A stretch of DNA of 64,000 bases, from the NCBI GenBank assembly GCA_021521415.1, contig JAIQDT010002057.1, forward strand, positions 310,001 to 374,000. Direction: 5' to 3'. The translations under genes were made by a program, and so were the position numbers. The DNA comes from Bidens hawaiensis. Lineage: Eukaryota > Streptophyta > Magnoliopsida > Asterales > Asteraceae. Positions 10,736-22,366 of the stretch are shown here, piece by piece. How positions within the stretch are numbered: the first letter of the stretch is position 1; each line of letters opens with the position of its first letter. Under the pieces are notes generated by a model, which did no database searches, was not told the DNA's origin, and worked only from the letters and a program-made list of their open reading frames with translations.

Positions 10736-12015
10736 TTAAGAGTTAAGAATCATTATATATATATAATACTTCAGGTTCATCTTCTTCACATGAAGAACAT
10801 AAACCCTAATAATTCAATCTCGGTTTCTGTTTCATGTGTGTTTAAATTAGTATAGGGTTTTTGTTTATTGGATCAAAACTAATCAAAAACATGTTACAAT
10901 TACCTCAAAAGGTGTTGATTTGGTGAAGAACAAGAACTCGCCGGAGCCGAAGCTTTGCCGGATTATTACGACTATTGTAGAGAGAATTAGAGGGAAAGAA
11001 GGTTATGAGCGAGTTGTAACAAGGCTTAGGTCCCTATTTATACAACTAATCGGAGCGTATACGCGTCAATGCATTAATGTGATTTACCAGGATTTTCCGG
11101 CGACGATTACGGGGTGATTTATGGATGTTAAACGCAATTAAATAGTTTGTTAATGTTTTATATTGACGGAGAAACGCGTTTACATATTTATTTGGTTAAA
11201 ACGACGAAGTTTGGTGGTGTTTGGGTCACCTCCGGCGTCGCTTCCGGCGGCCGGAGGGTGGCCGGAAAAACGGGGGTGGGGGGAGGCGGGTAGGGTTTTA
11301 TTTTAATATAAATTGAATTAAAAATGTTACACTATTAGCCCCTGAAATTTAAAGAACCTTTAAATGATAATATAAATATCTTTTAAGTTAAATAAAGTTT
11401 TCAAGTTTACATTTTTTAACCCTAAACTTTATAATTAAATTAAATAGTTTTCGGTTTTACGTGTTTAACCCGTACGGCTTGATTACTTTTAAGGCTCGGG
11501 AATTTATAAATACTTGAATGACAACGAACATCGAATAATGAATATTAAATGTCGCGAATCACTTTATTAAAATATTTAGTACATCAAAACGACCCAACAG
11601 GTCAGGTTTACAAATACGAAAACGAATCGAAAAACTGACGAATGTCACAAACGATCATGACATTTATGTGCTCATTCATTAGCTAAATGAATAAAATATC
11701 GTTCATTATTTCAATAAATAAACGTACAAGCCCTACTTTTGCCAAATGTGAATTCATCAAACCGTTAAATGTGAATCTTATAATACAAAAGTCAACAACT
11801 TAACAAGAATCTATCATCATAGGCGTCTTTTACAATTTACATATGAATCTAAGTAGAAACACGTGCTTAATAACCATCTTCAATTGTTGGAGCTTTAATT
11901 TCAACTTATTCCTTTTGTTTGTCAAATGGCCCTTTAATTCCCTAGCTATTTAATACCGCACATATTGTTACCACTTACCAAATTGCTTCAAACCACTACT
12001 TTCTCGAACCTTATA

Positions 12016-12502
12016 ATGGCAAAAGATCATTCACACAAAAGTTTTGCTAGGAGTGCATATGACAAGATATGCAAACTCACCTTCGGTTTTACAAGTTCAC
12101 GTTCACACAATTTCGAAAATGAAATTCCAATTATGTCACCGTCAGCCACAAGCCCCTCATCATCAGTCCTAAACCGACCTGTTGCTGGTCAAGTGATCCC
12201 CACTCCAAAACCCGAGTCCTTTTCTGCTCCTAAAGTCAAACCACGGAAAAAAACTTGTACGCTTTTCGTATAGTGTCATCAAGAAAAGTGAAAATGGTGC
12301 TCGGAAAGAGTTAACTGAAAATAAGAGTTTTAGTGAAGAGAAGAACGTTAGTTATAATGATCAGATGAAGATGAAAACACAAGTTCCTTCGGGTGGAAGT
12401 ACCATTTCTAGGCGCGAAAGCTTCAATGACATGTTTTCAGATTATATTAACCGAACAAAATTGAGGTTTAGGACTTCATCTAGTGTTGGCACCTCTAAAT
12501 AA
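12016..12502 (+). pseudogene. Unknown small plant protein, copy 1 (frameshifted)
   Basis: It starts MAKDHSHKSFARSAYDK and is clearly homologous to the intact 155-residue protein at 30174. The frame is broken near 12250, where an A-run is one base longer than in the intact copy, so the original frame stops at TAG 12271-12273. Downstream the homologous sequence continues in the shifted frame to a stop at 12500-12502, including SVIKKSENG, STISRRES and DYINRTKLRFRTSS. Promoter sequence is also shared with copy 2 (TATA-like tatttaatacc near 11948 and ctttctcgaacctt just before the ATG), so the whole gene was duplicated. Function is unknown. The two halves are otherwise well kept, so the frameshift may be recent; a sequencing error in the A-run is the main alternative. 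Confidence 0.7.
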
Positions 12503-12764
12503 CCCGGTAAATCACCATGTCACCAGCAAATAAGCATAGGTAGCACCATGGTGGTGGTGACCTTTTGTGCAGGCTCATTCCACACTTAGGATATTGTGTA
12601 TGGTTTCTGGTTTGTATGTGTCATTTCTATTATTAGTTATATACTTTTGACATGTGTGCTTTTGGGTGACCATCATCCGAGAATAGTAGTGAATCCAAGA
12701 GTTATAAAATAAAGTAGTTAAAAAAAGATAGACGATAATAAATTGCATATTCTCATTTACAGGC

Positions 12765-13080
12765 TACCTATAAAAGCATTCTTAGCGCACCTCTTATCCA
12801 CATCTCTATAATTACGTTAAAAAACATTACATTTCTATACTATGTTTAATTAAATAATACTTTTTAGTTTTTATACCTTTATCCGAACAGTTTTTCTCAT
12901 CTCTATTCACAAACAATTTCAACAAATATTAAAAAATATATAGGGACAAACAAACTTCCCCAAATTTACAAAAAATCACTAACTTTTCATTTTCCTCCAC
13001 GCACAGCCATTCTTAACCATATCTTATAATTTACAAAATCATCTACTTAAATTTAGGGGACGGGTTGGAAATGCTCCAAA
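12765..13080. mobile_element. MITE-like element, agagcatt family
   Basis: Left end aaagcattcttagcgc, right end whose complement reads ttggagcatttcc. The interior has atctctataattac, a word also found in the element at 58270-58795. Non-coding and AT-rich. Confidence 0.5.
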
Positions 13081-13286
13081 TACAACAAGATTGCAAATAT
13101 TAAGCAATTACAATTAATTGATGCAAGGCTGTCAAATCTTCTCCTGACCATAACTCCTCCATCATTTGTGTAACATTTATGGATTTTTCTTGCAAAAATG
13201 CTAGTCTTTTGTACTCATTTAATAAATTCTCGTATTCATTTAATCGTCTACATTTATTAGTGTCGAGTTATATATTAATTATTGAA

Positions 13287-13869
13287 GGTATATTGGTTTT
13301 AATGGTCCCAACTATTACCTTTTTGTCACTACTGGTTCCAACTAATGAATTGGTTACTAATGGTCACAACTTTTAAAGTATTTGTTCCTAACGGTCCGCG
13401 ACTAACAGAAACCTAACGTCGTTAGTTTCAGGTAGCCCGAAAAACGGTTTTGGCCGGAAAACTCAATTTTTTTCCCGAAAACTCAACATTTTCGTCCCAA
13501 ACATCTTGGTAACTTCATATCGAACCTTTAGGAAACTTTTTCTAGTAAAAGTCCTAATTATTGAGGTCGTCGGAAACCTTAGAACCATCGTCGAAATTGG
13601 TTGATGGTGCTCAAGTGGTGGTAGTTGGTTAGCGGTGAGTCAATTGGCGGTGATTGCGGTGTTCAGGTGGTGTTTTCCGGCAACAAATTTATATTTTCCG
13701 GCCAAAAACGTTTTCCCGACGATCTGAAACTAACGGCGTTAGGATTCTATTAGTCGCGGACCATTAGAAACAAATACTTTAAAAGTTGGGACCATCAGTA
13801 GTCAATTCATTAGTTGGGACCAGCAGTGACCAAAAGACAATAGTTGGGACCATTAAAAACCAATATACC
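13287..13869. mobile_element. MULE-type MITE with ~170-bp terminal inverted repeats
   Basis: The two ends are reverse complements over about 170 bp, starting ggtatattggtttt at the left and ending aaaaccaatatacc at the right. A perfect 9-bp target duplication attattgaa flanks it (13278-13286 and 13870-13878), the size made by Mutator-like transposases. The 583-bp element has no transposase; its centre contains ggtgg- and ggccggaaaa-rich sequence. The frame at 13179-13376 enters it and is not a gene. Confidence 0.88.
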
Positions 13870-14146
13870 ATTATTGAATAACATTATCTTTGTGTGCGTA
13901 ATTATATGATCCTATGCTTATTTCATCAAAAACATGCTTAATCGTTAATATGACACGTTAAACCGGAATACCTAGATTAATATTTTATAACATATAACAA
14001 AATACTTTGTTATTATTAGTTTTTATTCAAAGTATTTAATTAATCATGTGATTTAAAAATGAAAATTTATAGAACCTTCTATCTTAATCTTATTTCTCAA
14101 GATTTTTAATATGAAAAAAAAAAATATTAAAAAGTGTAGTGCACAT

Positions 14147-14183
14147 TATATGCGCGCGTGCGCGCGCACACACACATATATAT
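14147..14183. repeat. 37-bp perfect alternating pyrimidine-purine run
   Basis: tatatgcgcgcgtgcgcgcg runs directly into (ca)n and (ta)n without a break in the alternation. Such runs can adopt Z-DNA. It lies about 100 bp upstream of the TATA box described next. Confidence 0.85.
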
Positions 14184-14280
14184 TTTAATAATAATAATAA
14201 TTACTATTATTTAGTTTATCTCTTAAATATTAAACCAATTTTTTCTATATCTCAATTGTATTCAGACATTCTACCCTTCA

Positions 14281-14361
14281 CTATAAATAGAGCCTCTCAT
14301 TCTCATTATTTTTCACACCAAATCTAATTCTTTTTATTCTCTCTAGCATAATTAAGTAAGT
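14281..14361 (+). promoter_or_regulatory. Orphan promoter-like sequence with TATA box and 5' splice site
   Basis: ctataaatagagcctc is a strong plant TATA box, followed by a CT-rich leader (ttctctctagc) and a gtaagt donor near 14356. No coding exon could be recognised downstream before the LTR at 15602. It could be the start of a non-coding RNA or the remains of a gene. Confidence 0.4.
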
Positions 14362-15601
14362 TTTACATGTTTTCTTTGTTGTTCTTCATATTTCTTTGAT
14401 TTTTATTTTGATTTTAATCTTGTTCTTATGAATTTCTTTTGGTTTATTCTTATGTTCTTAAGTTTCTTTTAAATATTCATAGTTGTTAATATACTCTCAT
14501 CATGATCATCATAAATTGTTTATAATAAAAAAAACCTTACCCTTTTTGCTTTAAAAGATCATTATGATCATGTTTTTCCAAAAAACCACAATTATTTTCT
14601 CTAGATCTTGGATCAAAAGTAGAATTTTTTCATGACAGCTATGAATATTCTTATGATCTTCAAAAACTTATAATTTTATCATAACTAAAAATTATAATAT
14701 TTACATAATTGGTCCTTAAACTTTCATAAATGTCAATAAATATCCTAAACTTAAATATTTACACTTTAAACCCTATGCTTTCGCAAATACCAATAAACAT
14801 CATAAACTAAAATATTTACACTTTAAACCCCATACTTTCATTAATGTCGTTCTTTCATATATTTTAAAAATGTGATCTTTTCGTTTGTTTTTGATTTTTC
14901 ATCTCATCAAAGTTTAAGTTCCATGTGGCCGGCGTGTAGTAACTAGAAGGGGGACAACGCCGCAATTCCCCTTGCCAAAAAGATTATTAAATATAAGGAA
15001 AGTAACGCGCATTAATCCAATCAGACGCTGGACCTGATTACTTTCCTGGAGGGGGCGATGAGAGTGTTGGAACATATTAGGCCAAAGCATGTCACATGTC
15101 ACACGAACTAACATAACTTTGATCGGTTTTCTTTATTTTTTTTAATAATCTAGTCCACGTTACTCGGTTTCTAAAAAAAATCTCAAATATAACCTAGGGC
15201 ATCCCGAGACCGGTTCAACAAACTCTTGTTCGTGCTCATGTTCATCTATCAAGCAAGGTGAGTTCATAGCCCCTTTTACATGCTTTTAAACGTTTTATAC
15301 ATTAGGGTGGAAAACATGCATAATCAATTTGTTTTACATGCTATTTGATTCAAGCTTTATTTTCGTTATGTGCGATCATTACAAATGTATACATATTCAC
15401 ATTGACAACTATTAACTTGTTAAGCCTGTGATAGTATGATGATAGATCTATTTGCCCGACCCACCCACGCAGGCCTCGGGTAGAGGTCTGTGTGTGCAGA
15501 ATCCGAAGATTGTTAAACATTAAGCATAATAGTCTAATCGTGGATTAGACGACTAGCTAAACGTGTCAATGGTTTGGTGGTAATCACAAAAGTATACAAC
15601 T
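14362..15601. other. Non-coding region, in part a remnant of a plus-oriented LTR
   Basis: 14700-14850 carries tandem copies of a sentence-like repeat around cataaact / ttacactttaaaccc. At 15240-15300 aaggtgagttcatagcccc looks like the transcribed end of an LTR of the same group as 15602, in the other orientation. The sequence at 17750-17790 ending gagggtgtgaca may be the outer edge of the same older LTR, split by the 15602 insertion. Confidence 0.35.
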
Positions 15602-17465
15602 TGTCATACCCCAACCTAAGACGGAAATGCCGGGGCGTGAGCATGATTGCCCATAGCTCGAGGTAACTATCATGCACTAATTATGGCGATATCTAATAAT
15701 TCATTTTATTTCAAATAAAACAAAAATATCCAAATATAGCAAAACAACTATAACAATAATCTATGACAATTATAGAAATAATCCAAATTAAAATCTAATT
15801 ATATTGTCGTTATGATTCCTAGAGTCACGACTAGCAATCCAATACTTCAATCCCTTAGTTCATGCGATAACCTGTATATACGTAGAAAATACAATAGGTT
15901 TTGTCAACAAATATGTTGAGTGAGCAAGTCATTAAGTTTTGCAATAATATATAATATGAAAAGATAGCAAAACGTAAATAAAGTGGTAAAATAACCAAAC
16001 CAATGAGCAAGTAAGTGTCAAGTGAACCATTGCCAAGCGAATCGGGCGCCGGTTAAAACTAGACGGTCGTATGATCATACTATAATGAAAATATGGTGGA
16101 CCTCTCCGAATGCGTAAATTAAACAAGTAGTCAAATAGCAAATATGTCTAGCAATTCACACACAATATAACGTTTGCTAATGATTAAGATATACGTAATA
16201 CGAAATACTTTAAGTACGTATACGCCTCCAAAACGTTTGAAAATATGTGAAAACGGGGGAATGACAAAACTCACCTTAGGACAAGCGAGTTAATAATATA
16301 TTAAAGAATAAACGAAGAGTCATCCGATTAACGCGCCGAATGAGAATATCCAACAGAACCTGAAACTTAACGGTATGAAAGTATAAGTAAAAAAGAATCT
16401 AATGCCGCTGGAATCAATCCAAACAGATAAGTATAATTCGAGTTATGTCGATTTTAACGTTTAAACGAGTCGAGTCTGACCAGAATCCGAACTTCGTTTC
16501 GGGAGTCGGGTTTTGGTCAGAACCATTGAAATTAAATTCCGAGAAGAAAAGTCTTTTGGACCGAACATTGAATCCGACCAGAAACATGAGAAAACGAGAA
16601 GTCAAAGATGTTGACTGTTTTACCCTTTATCGGGTTTTAAAGCAATTGACCAGTCAATACCCTTCAATCTCAGAAATTGATTGAAGGTTATCGACTACTG
16701 AAGGTTTAGGAATGAAAACTCAGTTTACAACTTACCCGGAATATGAACGAACAACGAGATACAGCTAGTCAAAGGTCCTTAGTCTTGCAAAGTCAACCGT
16801 TTAATGAATGGTTCTTCAACAAAAACACCAAAAACTGAAGAGAATTGAGAGAGAAAGAGAGGGTGACGGCTGAGAGGATGATGATTAGGGTTTGTGTAAA
16901 GATTTGTGATAGGGTTTTAGGCTTGTTTATATATAAAAACATAAACCGAACTATTTTTAGTCTTCTTGGCCCTTTTAGCAAGTAAATAACACTTTAATGG
17001 TCAAATCACAGAATATAATCAAAAGATTTGATCTTGGGCAGTAAATAACGAACTAGAACTTGTATCTTGACTATAATACATTTACTTGGCCCTTAATCTA
17101 CTGAAACGTACCTAAAATAAACGATTTCATGCCTTAAATGAGTCGAAAAACGATATTTCGCGAGTAAACTGCCCAGCCACCTCAAGGCGCTGTGCGGCGG
17201 CCTTGGAGCCCGTTGTCGCACGGTGCTCTGGCCACTGGAGGGTGATGTTTCGTTTTTTGTCACTTCTAGTCCCTATAGATTGAATATTGAACATTTTATG
17301 AACTATTTGTGTTATAATTATGAGTAAACAATAGTTAAAACTTTGAGGGCTTAACGTGAATATAAGGAAACTTAATAACTCATAATGCAATGTTTTATAA
17401 ATATTAAGATCCGAATAACGTTCCAACAATGACAAACGAATACGATAAAAACCCGAAATGTTACA
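15602..17465 (-). mobile_element. Solo LTR, 1864 bp, minus orientation
   Basis: It begins tgtcataccccaacc and ends cgaaatgttaca. The flanking 5-mers are caact and caagt, a near-match target duplication. Its order of features (TATA-like ttatatataaac on the minus strand near 16925, and gaccagaatccgac-type words near 16480) matches the plus-oriented LTR at 38639-44298. The frames at 16414-16684 and 17127-17480 lie in it and are not genes. Confidence 0.7.
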
Positions 17466-17470
17466 CAAGT

Positions 17471-17824
17471 AACTTGACACATATGGAATGCTTTCAACAT
17501 AAAACTTATTTTTAAAACATAGTTCTCACCAACTATTTTTAGTTGACACTCTCGCATGTTTTTCAGGTGATGGAAATTAAGTTATGAAAATTCTTGAAGT
17601 TTCATATAAGAGATGAGTCAGACTTAGAAGTTTAATGAATAAATTGCTTATGCCGTATTTTCTATTTGTATTATATTTGGTTTAAACAATATGTTGGTTT
17701 GTTTTAATATTAGTTTTTACATTTAATACCATGTGCATAATTTCAATCTACGCACTCCCCGCCTTTTCCGCCTTCGGCCGAGGGTGTGACAATTTGAATT
17801 GTGAATTATTTATTCTTTGACTTT
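17471..17824. other. Spacer with possible LTR edge
   Basis: AT-rich. ccttcggccgagggtgtgaca at 17770-17790 is what the start of a minus-oriented LTR would look like (complement tgtcacaccctcggcc). Its partner end was not found. Confidence 0.3.
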
Positions 17825-18062
17825 AATATGCTCCCGTTAAATGAACAATCGTGAGACAAGTCCAATATTGGAATTAAGTTGATGAAATCAAGCACGCGGG
17901 AGCGGTTTTGTAAGGGTGTCAGCCAGTTGGTCGTCTCCAGAAATGTGTGTTACTCTTATAGAACAGTCATGAACTTTCTCGCATATTACAAAGTGAAATT
18001 CAAGAGCTAGATGTTTCATGCCAGAATAAAAGATCGGGTTGACCGAGTATTATCTCATTCTT
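17825..18062 (-). pseudogene. Copia RNase H C-terminal remnant
   Basis: Minus-strand translation gives NPIFYSGMKHLALEFHFV, then IRVTHISGDDQLADTLTKPL. This is the end of the Copia polyprotein RNase H domain (the KHIEIDIHFVREKV ... ADIFTKGL pattern of the intact copy at 63297). It is cut by the Athila-like LTR that starts at 18069; the gag piece at 19995-20545 on the same strand may come from the same element. Confidence 0.7.
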
Positions 18063-18068
18063 AAGTTG

Positions 18069-19186
18069 TGATGGTCGGGTATAAATCATCTATATATTGT
18101 ATTTATTGTATAGTTTTAAATCAGTTTATTGTATGAACTAGGATACTTCATATGTGTTTCACGTGTGAAGGTCCTCATCGTTAATGAGGCTTATGTTGGA
18201 CTTGTGTGAGCACATGATGAAGTCTCGAGAAGATTAGGTATGATATGCGCGTGCATTGGAGTGAAACAAGCAAAAACAGAAAACATCATATTTGGGGTCG
18301 ACGACCCCAGATCTTGGTCACTGACGCCGAACCCGATTTGGGTTAAGAGAGTTTTGGTTTAGCCTATATTAAGAATATAAAACTAGAGTTTTAGCCCCTA
18401 TTCGAGATTAAGTAGTTGGAGGACGTTCTTGAAACTTTATACACAATTGGAGACTTATTTCCATCATCGATTGAAGATCTTAACTCAAAAACCGAAGAAT
18501 TGGAGATGCGAATCACAGCTATGAGAAGCTAGTCTCCTTCGCGTTATTCCTCGGGTGTAGAGTATTGTATGATTTAAGTTTGTCTCATGTTTAATACTGA
18601 ACTACTTATGGTCATTATTGATTGATGATCTATGCTATTTGATGTTTGGTATTGTTGGACAATAAATCGGTTTAGGTTTATTTCTATCTGAACGATTAGT
18701 TTGTCAATTGTTATAATACTTGTTTCATAGGGTTTTCTGAGTACTTTTAGTTAATAAAGCATACAATTTCCCTTGATTGAGTCACACCGGTAAGGAAACT
18801 TTAGTTACTAGTGCCACGTGTTAGCGATTGTTGATTCCCATGATTTGGAGTTGCTTAGTTAAGCCATATTTATTAGTTGATAATTGATTTTGATGCATGA
18901 TATATGATAGTGATTGATTACATGCTTGAACCCTGGGTGTAGCTTGCTTTTAATTATTGTTTACAAATTTTCTTAAGTACTCACTTATTCCACAAATCAT
19001 TGCTAGTGTGTTCAGCACTCTAAACTGCTACTTAATAATTTAATAAAACTTCATAATGTTTAGAATTAGTTCCACTGCACACTGGCCACAGACTCTTCAT
19101 GGTTTGCTACCTCACTTACCCTTACTTGTATAGGCAATTAAGAATCATAATGGTTTTATTTTTTATTAGACCAGACATCTAGATCA
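18069..19186 (+). mobile_element. Athila-like 5' LTR
   Basis: TG (tgatggtcggg) to CA (ctagatca), about 1.1 kb, followed after two bases by a primer-binding-site-like ttttggcaacgtcattgggg (19189 on), a decayed form of the TGGCGCC...GGGGA site of Athila/Tat elements that use tRNA-Asp. Orientation is plus because the gag-like sequence follows. No 3' LTR is present in the window. Confidence 0.6.
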
Positions 19187-19913
19187 AATTTTGGCAACGT
19201 CATTGGGGAGTTCTTGCGGTTAGTGTTTTCGTGTGATTTGCCTTTTGTATTATATTAGTTATATTTTTGTTTTTCCCTTTTACGCTAGGTGCGTTAATTG
19301 TGCAGGTGACAGGTGCATGCACGCCCTTTTTCAGGAAGACATTCACCACTTGTGTTTGAGCCAGAAATTGAAAGATTAGAAAGACATAACCGCGTTCAAC
19401 AAAGACATTTAGAAATGGAATATAAGAACCAAAACCCAATAGCTGAAGGTAATCAGTTCAACCCCAACAACAGTTATCGAACCCAACATAACCAGCCTGA
19501 AAATAACCCATACATCAACCAAGCCAAAAATGAAAACCTAAGACCACCAACTCCACCATAAACCTATTCACACCAACAAGAATCCAAACTACTCAGTTAA
19601 CCAATCTAGAAATAAAAACAATCAACATCCCACAACATTAATCCCACACAACACCCCCCATAACCAAAGACAAGTGAACCAGGATGAGGATTATATCAGT
19701 TTTCACGAAACGAATATAGATGATGAAGGAGAAGGGGACCGGGATGATCAAAATGAGGAGCAAATTAGTAATAATTGGAATGTTCGGGGAAATATCAAGT
19801 ATGACCAAGCAGACGAATTCGAAGATGGTTGGGAGATACCGAACAACCGGTTAATAATAAACAGCTGGTCGAGAATGGAAATAGGAATGCAAGTGGTAAT
19901 CGAAATGGTATTG
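19187..19913 (+). pseudogene. Athila-like leader and broken gag start
   Basis: After the primer site the frame at 19313-19561 encodes FSGRHSPLVFEPEIERLERH and continues as a Gln/Asn-rich stretch. A second open piece at 19674-19961 is acidic (DDEGEGDRDDQNEEQ). Stops separate them. The position right after a primer-binding site and the polar composition suit the start of a Ty3-gypsy gag; the identification is by context and general resemblance. Confidence 0.5.
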
Positions 19914-19994
19914 TGTCACACCCTAACCTATGGCGAAACATGCAGGGGCTTGACTTGTTAGATTGAGTTTATTGGAAAAAAGTGGGTGATGCTG
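19914..19994 (-). mobile_element. LTR end fragment (tgtcaccc type)
   Basis: tgtcacaccctaacctatggcg has the same form as the starts at 15602 and 38973. It stops after some 80 bases at the Copia gag piece; its likely continuation is 20560-21438. Confidence 0.4.
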
Positions 19995-20545
19995 GCTGAT
20001 TAGATGAGGATCTGAACAGAGTGAAATTTTCTTGAGAGACAAAAGCTGATTAGATGCGTACCACTTGCATGATTGATGGCCTGCGGCTTATCATCCATAT
20101 CAGAAGATTTGATTATAACAATAACTTTTGAGAGTGTAAGATAAGCCAAATATCTTGGTTTCTTGATAACAGCGACATTCATATCCTAGTTTCTTTGAAG
20201 AGAATTCAGCAGCTGCTTGTTGACTTCAGCAATAGTCATCTTGATATCAGTAGTATGCATTTCAGTGATAAGAGTGATAAATCTTTAAAGCTGTGTCTCC
20301 AGGATTCCCGAAGAACATGATTAAACATGTTAAACCTTTGGTTTAGCATGTCTCGCCTACTCTCTTTCATGTCTTCATTATGCTTATAAACTTCTATCAA
20401 TGCCTCCTATGGGGCTTTAGCAGACTTTGATTCCCTAAAACCTTGAGCAATGTCAAGTGACAATGCCGTGGTCAAGGTAGCTAGAGCTCTCTCATCCTCC
20501 TCTATTTTATCAAAGTCTTCATCAGTATACACATTAACAGGAAAG
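19995..20545 (-). pseudogene. Copia gag (UBN2-type) remnant
   Basis: The minus strand reads ATLTTALSLDIAQGFRESKS, NEDMKESRRDMLNQRFNMFN and later MNVAVIKKPRYLAYLTLSKV ... SSDMDDKPQAINHAS. This is the UBN2/gag domain of plant Copia elements. Several stops (for example after SAKAP and after NSLQRN) and a frameshift make it dead. Confidence 0.68.
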
Positions 20546-20559
20546 TTAAACGAAATTTA

Positions 20560-20635
20560 TTTCAAACGTTAATAGGTCATTAGTTCAGTTTATTAAGCGA
20601 GTGTAATACATTAGTTTCTTTTTCTATATTTATAA

Positions 20636-20668
<33 letters not shown>

Positions 20669-21438
20669 GTTTATGAAAGAAATATAATAAAAAGAAAAGA
20701 AAAAATCAAAACCGGGTCTAGGGGGTTCGAACCCGCGCCTGGTCGGTTTCTAAGTCCTTAAGCGTCACGCATGGCTGGTGCTTTGATCTTTTTGAATGAT
20801 ACAATACTTAAAACACTTAAACATGTTTAGAAATTCACCCCCAATTTCACTACAAACCCTAGAATCGGGTTGGTTCCAATTGATTGATGTTAATCAAAAT
20901 TGATATGGGGTTAATATATTGCTTAAAATTGAACCGAATGCATATAACTACTACCTGGAACGTTAAAGAATTGAGGGTGATAGAAGGAATAAGGTTCACG
21001 GCTCTAGCTCGAATTCGATATGGGTCTTGATGGCTTCGTAGCTTGCAATTAAGTTAGGGCTTAGTGTTTGCTGAGAGGATGGTGTGGTAGGGTTTAATTG
21101 CATTATAGACGTGTATAAATAGTGTTATGAGGTGCTAATTTCCACGGCTTGTTAAGATTAGAAAACGAGCCAATTAGTTGTCAAATGGTAATCATATTCC
21201 ACAATTAGAGTGTCGGTTAGCATGTTTTAGGTTGGCAAAACGATTTATTGTACATATCTCGTAGTTGGTAACCAATTCATCATATAATACCCAATTTAAT
21301 AGTTTAATTAGAAATTAACTGAAAAAGAAAAAAAGAATACTAATTAAGTACGAGATTTCATTGACGATATTACCGTTTACAAACCCGGGTCGGGTAGAGG
21401 TTACAGATACAAGAAATGAAAAAATCCAAAATGTTACA
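20560..21438 (-). mobile_element. LTR fragment with tRNA-like T-arm, minus orientation
   Basis: It ends in ccaaaatgttaca like the other LTRs here, has a TATA-like ctatttatacac on the minus strand near 21115, and holds gcgggttcgaacccc at about 20730, in the same place relative to the TATA box as the tRNA-like modules of the 9234 LTR. The left boundary is unclear. (CA)n and (TA)n runs at 20637-20668 lie in it. Confidence 0.5.
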
Positions 21439-22133
21439 ACTGTAAGTTAAACGGCTCGGCTTCACCCTAACAAAAAATAATTTTGAAACTTAAGATACAA
21501 TTTTTTATCATGAGATGTTATCCTTCACACATTTAATGAGTGAGGAATCACAATTGTTTACTTATAGTGCTGCCAAAAATTAGCTTAGTCGGTGTGTGTG
21601 TGTATATATTACACGCATAGATGAAATCGATTAGAACATGATTATTGTTTATGCGAGAATAAGATAATCTTGATAGTGGAGGCAATTAGTGAGAGATTTA
21701 TATAACTACAATTTTGTCTATAGAGCTTGTACATTGTGCATTAGTTGTTGTGTGTGGGTTTCACAGCTAGGTTCTGGTGACGCGTGTCCCTGCTTTTTAC
21801 ACGTCCTGCTTTTCCTGCTATTATTATTTCACTTTATTTTTAACTTAATGTTATTGTTGATTTTAAGTTAGGTAGGGTTTATATCTGTGTTTTTAATTTC
21901 CGTTGATTTGTATTCTTTAATTTTCATGTATTTATCTCAACAATATTATCTTACAGTTATAAATATTTAACCTTTGCAAAGTAAAATAGTGATTGGTTAG
22001 CACCAGAATAGTGGTTTTGGGCTATAGTTGTTTGCTTGATAAAAGTCGAAGCATCCTTTAGTTTAATTTTTGTGTTCCTCACAACCTCCTTTAGTTAAAT
22101 TTTTATTTTCCTCACTCTCTACTTCATTTTCAG
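21439..22133. other. Non-coding spacer
   Basis: No gene recognised. At 22051-22115 a 28-bp unit (cctttagttaaatttt...ttcctcac) is present twice in tandem just before the CCT5 piece. Confidence 0.3.
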
Positions 22134-22290
22134 CAAATGATGGTGCAAAAATCTTGGAGCAAATGGATATTGACAACAAAATTAGAAAACTTATGGATGA
22201 ACTTTCAAGTGTTCAAGATTATGAAATTCGTCCAAACTCCAAAGTTTCACTAAAGATCTTGGAATTAATTTTACAAGACAGGACAGGTGC
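22134..22290 (+). pseudogene. CCT5 (TCP-1 epsilon chaperonin subunit) exon fragment
   Basis: After a CAG acceptor the frame reads ANDGAKILEQMDIDNKI, then KLMDELSSVQDYEI. This matches the ATP-domain segment of chaperonin CCT5 (TNDGATILEQM ... LMVELSRSQDYEI in the family), with changes at otherwise fixed positions (GAK for GAT). After DYEI the expected GDGTT nucleotide-binding motif is absent and unrelated residues follow. It is a captured or decayed exon, not a working gene. The next recognisable host sequence is an SGF29 exon on the same strand. Confidence 0.6.
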
Positions 22291-22366
22291 TACGATCGTT
22301 ACCCATATGCAAATTTGTGCTCCACTTGCTACCCATATGCAAGGTCACTTTTCACGTACTACGTTG

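Larger units (their letters stand above)
9234..11649 (-). mobile_element. Solo LTR, 2416 bp, minus orientation
   Basis: It begins tgtaacaccccgg and ends aatgtcaca, that is TG...CA, and is flanked by the 5-bp duplication aacga (9229-9233 and 11650-11654). A TATA-like gttgtataaatag on the minus strand near 11035 sets the orientation. There is no second LTR and no internal coding region, so this is a solo LTR, presumably of a Ty3-gypsy element (superfamily is inference). It contains two tRNA-like modules at 10484-10735. Small frames within it are not genes. Confidence 0.85.

Noticed and set aside
16414..17480. Protein-coding frames on both strands
   Set aside because: Lie within the 15602-17465 LTR and have no recognisable domains.
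15602..17790. A single solo LTR ending at gagggtgtgaca
   Set aside because: No target duplication; the better 3' end is 17465, by comparison with related LTRs and near-matching 5-mers.
19914..21438. A single solo LTR
   Set aside because: The flanking 5-mers (tattg and actgt) do not match, and a Copia gag piece occupies 19995-20545, so I list two fragments.
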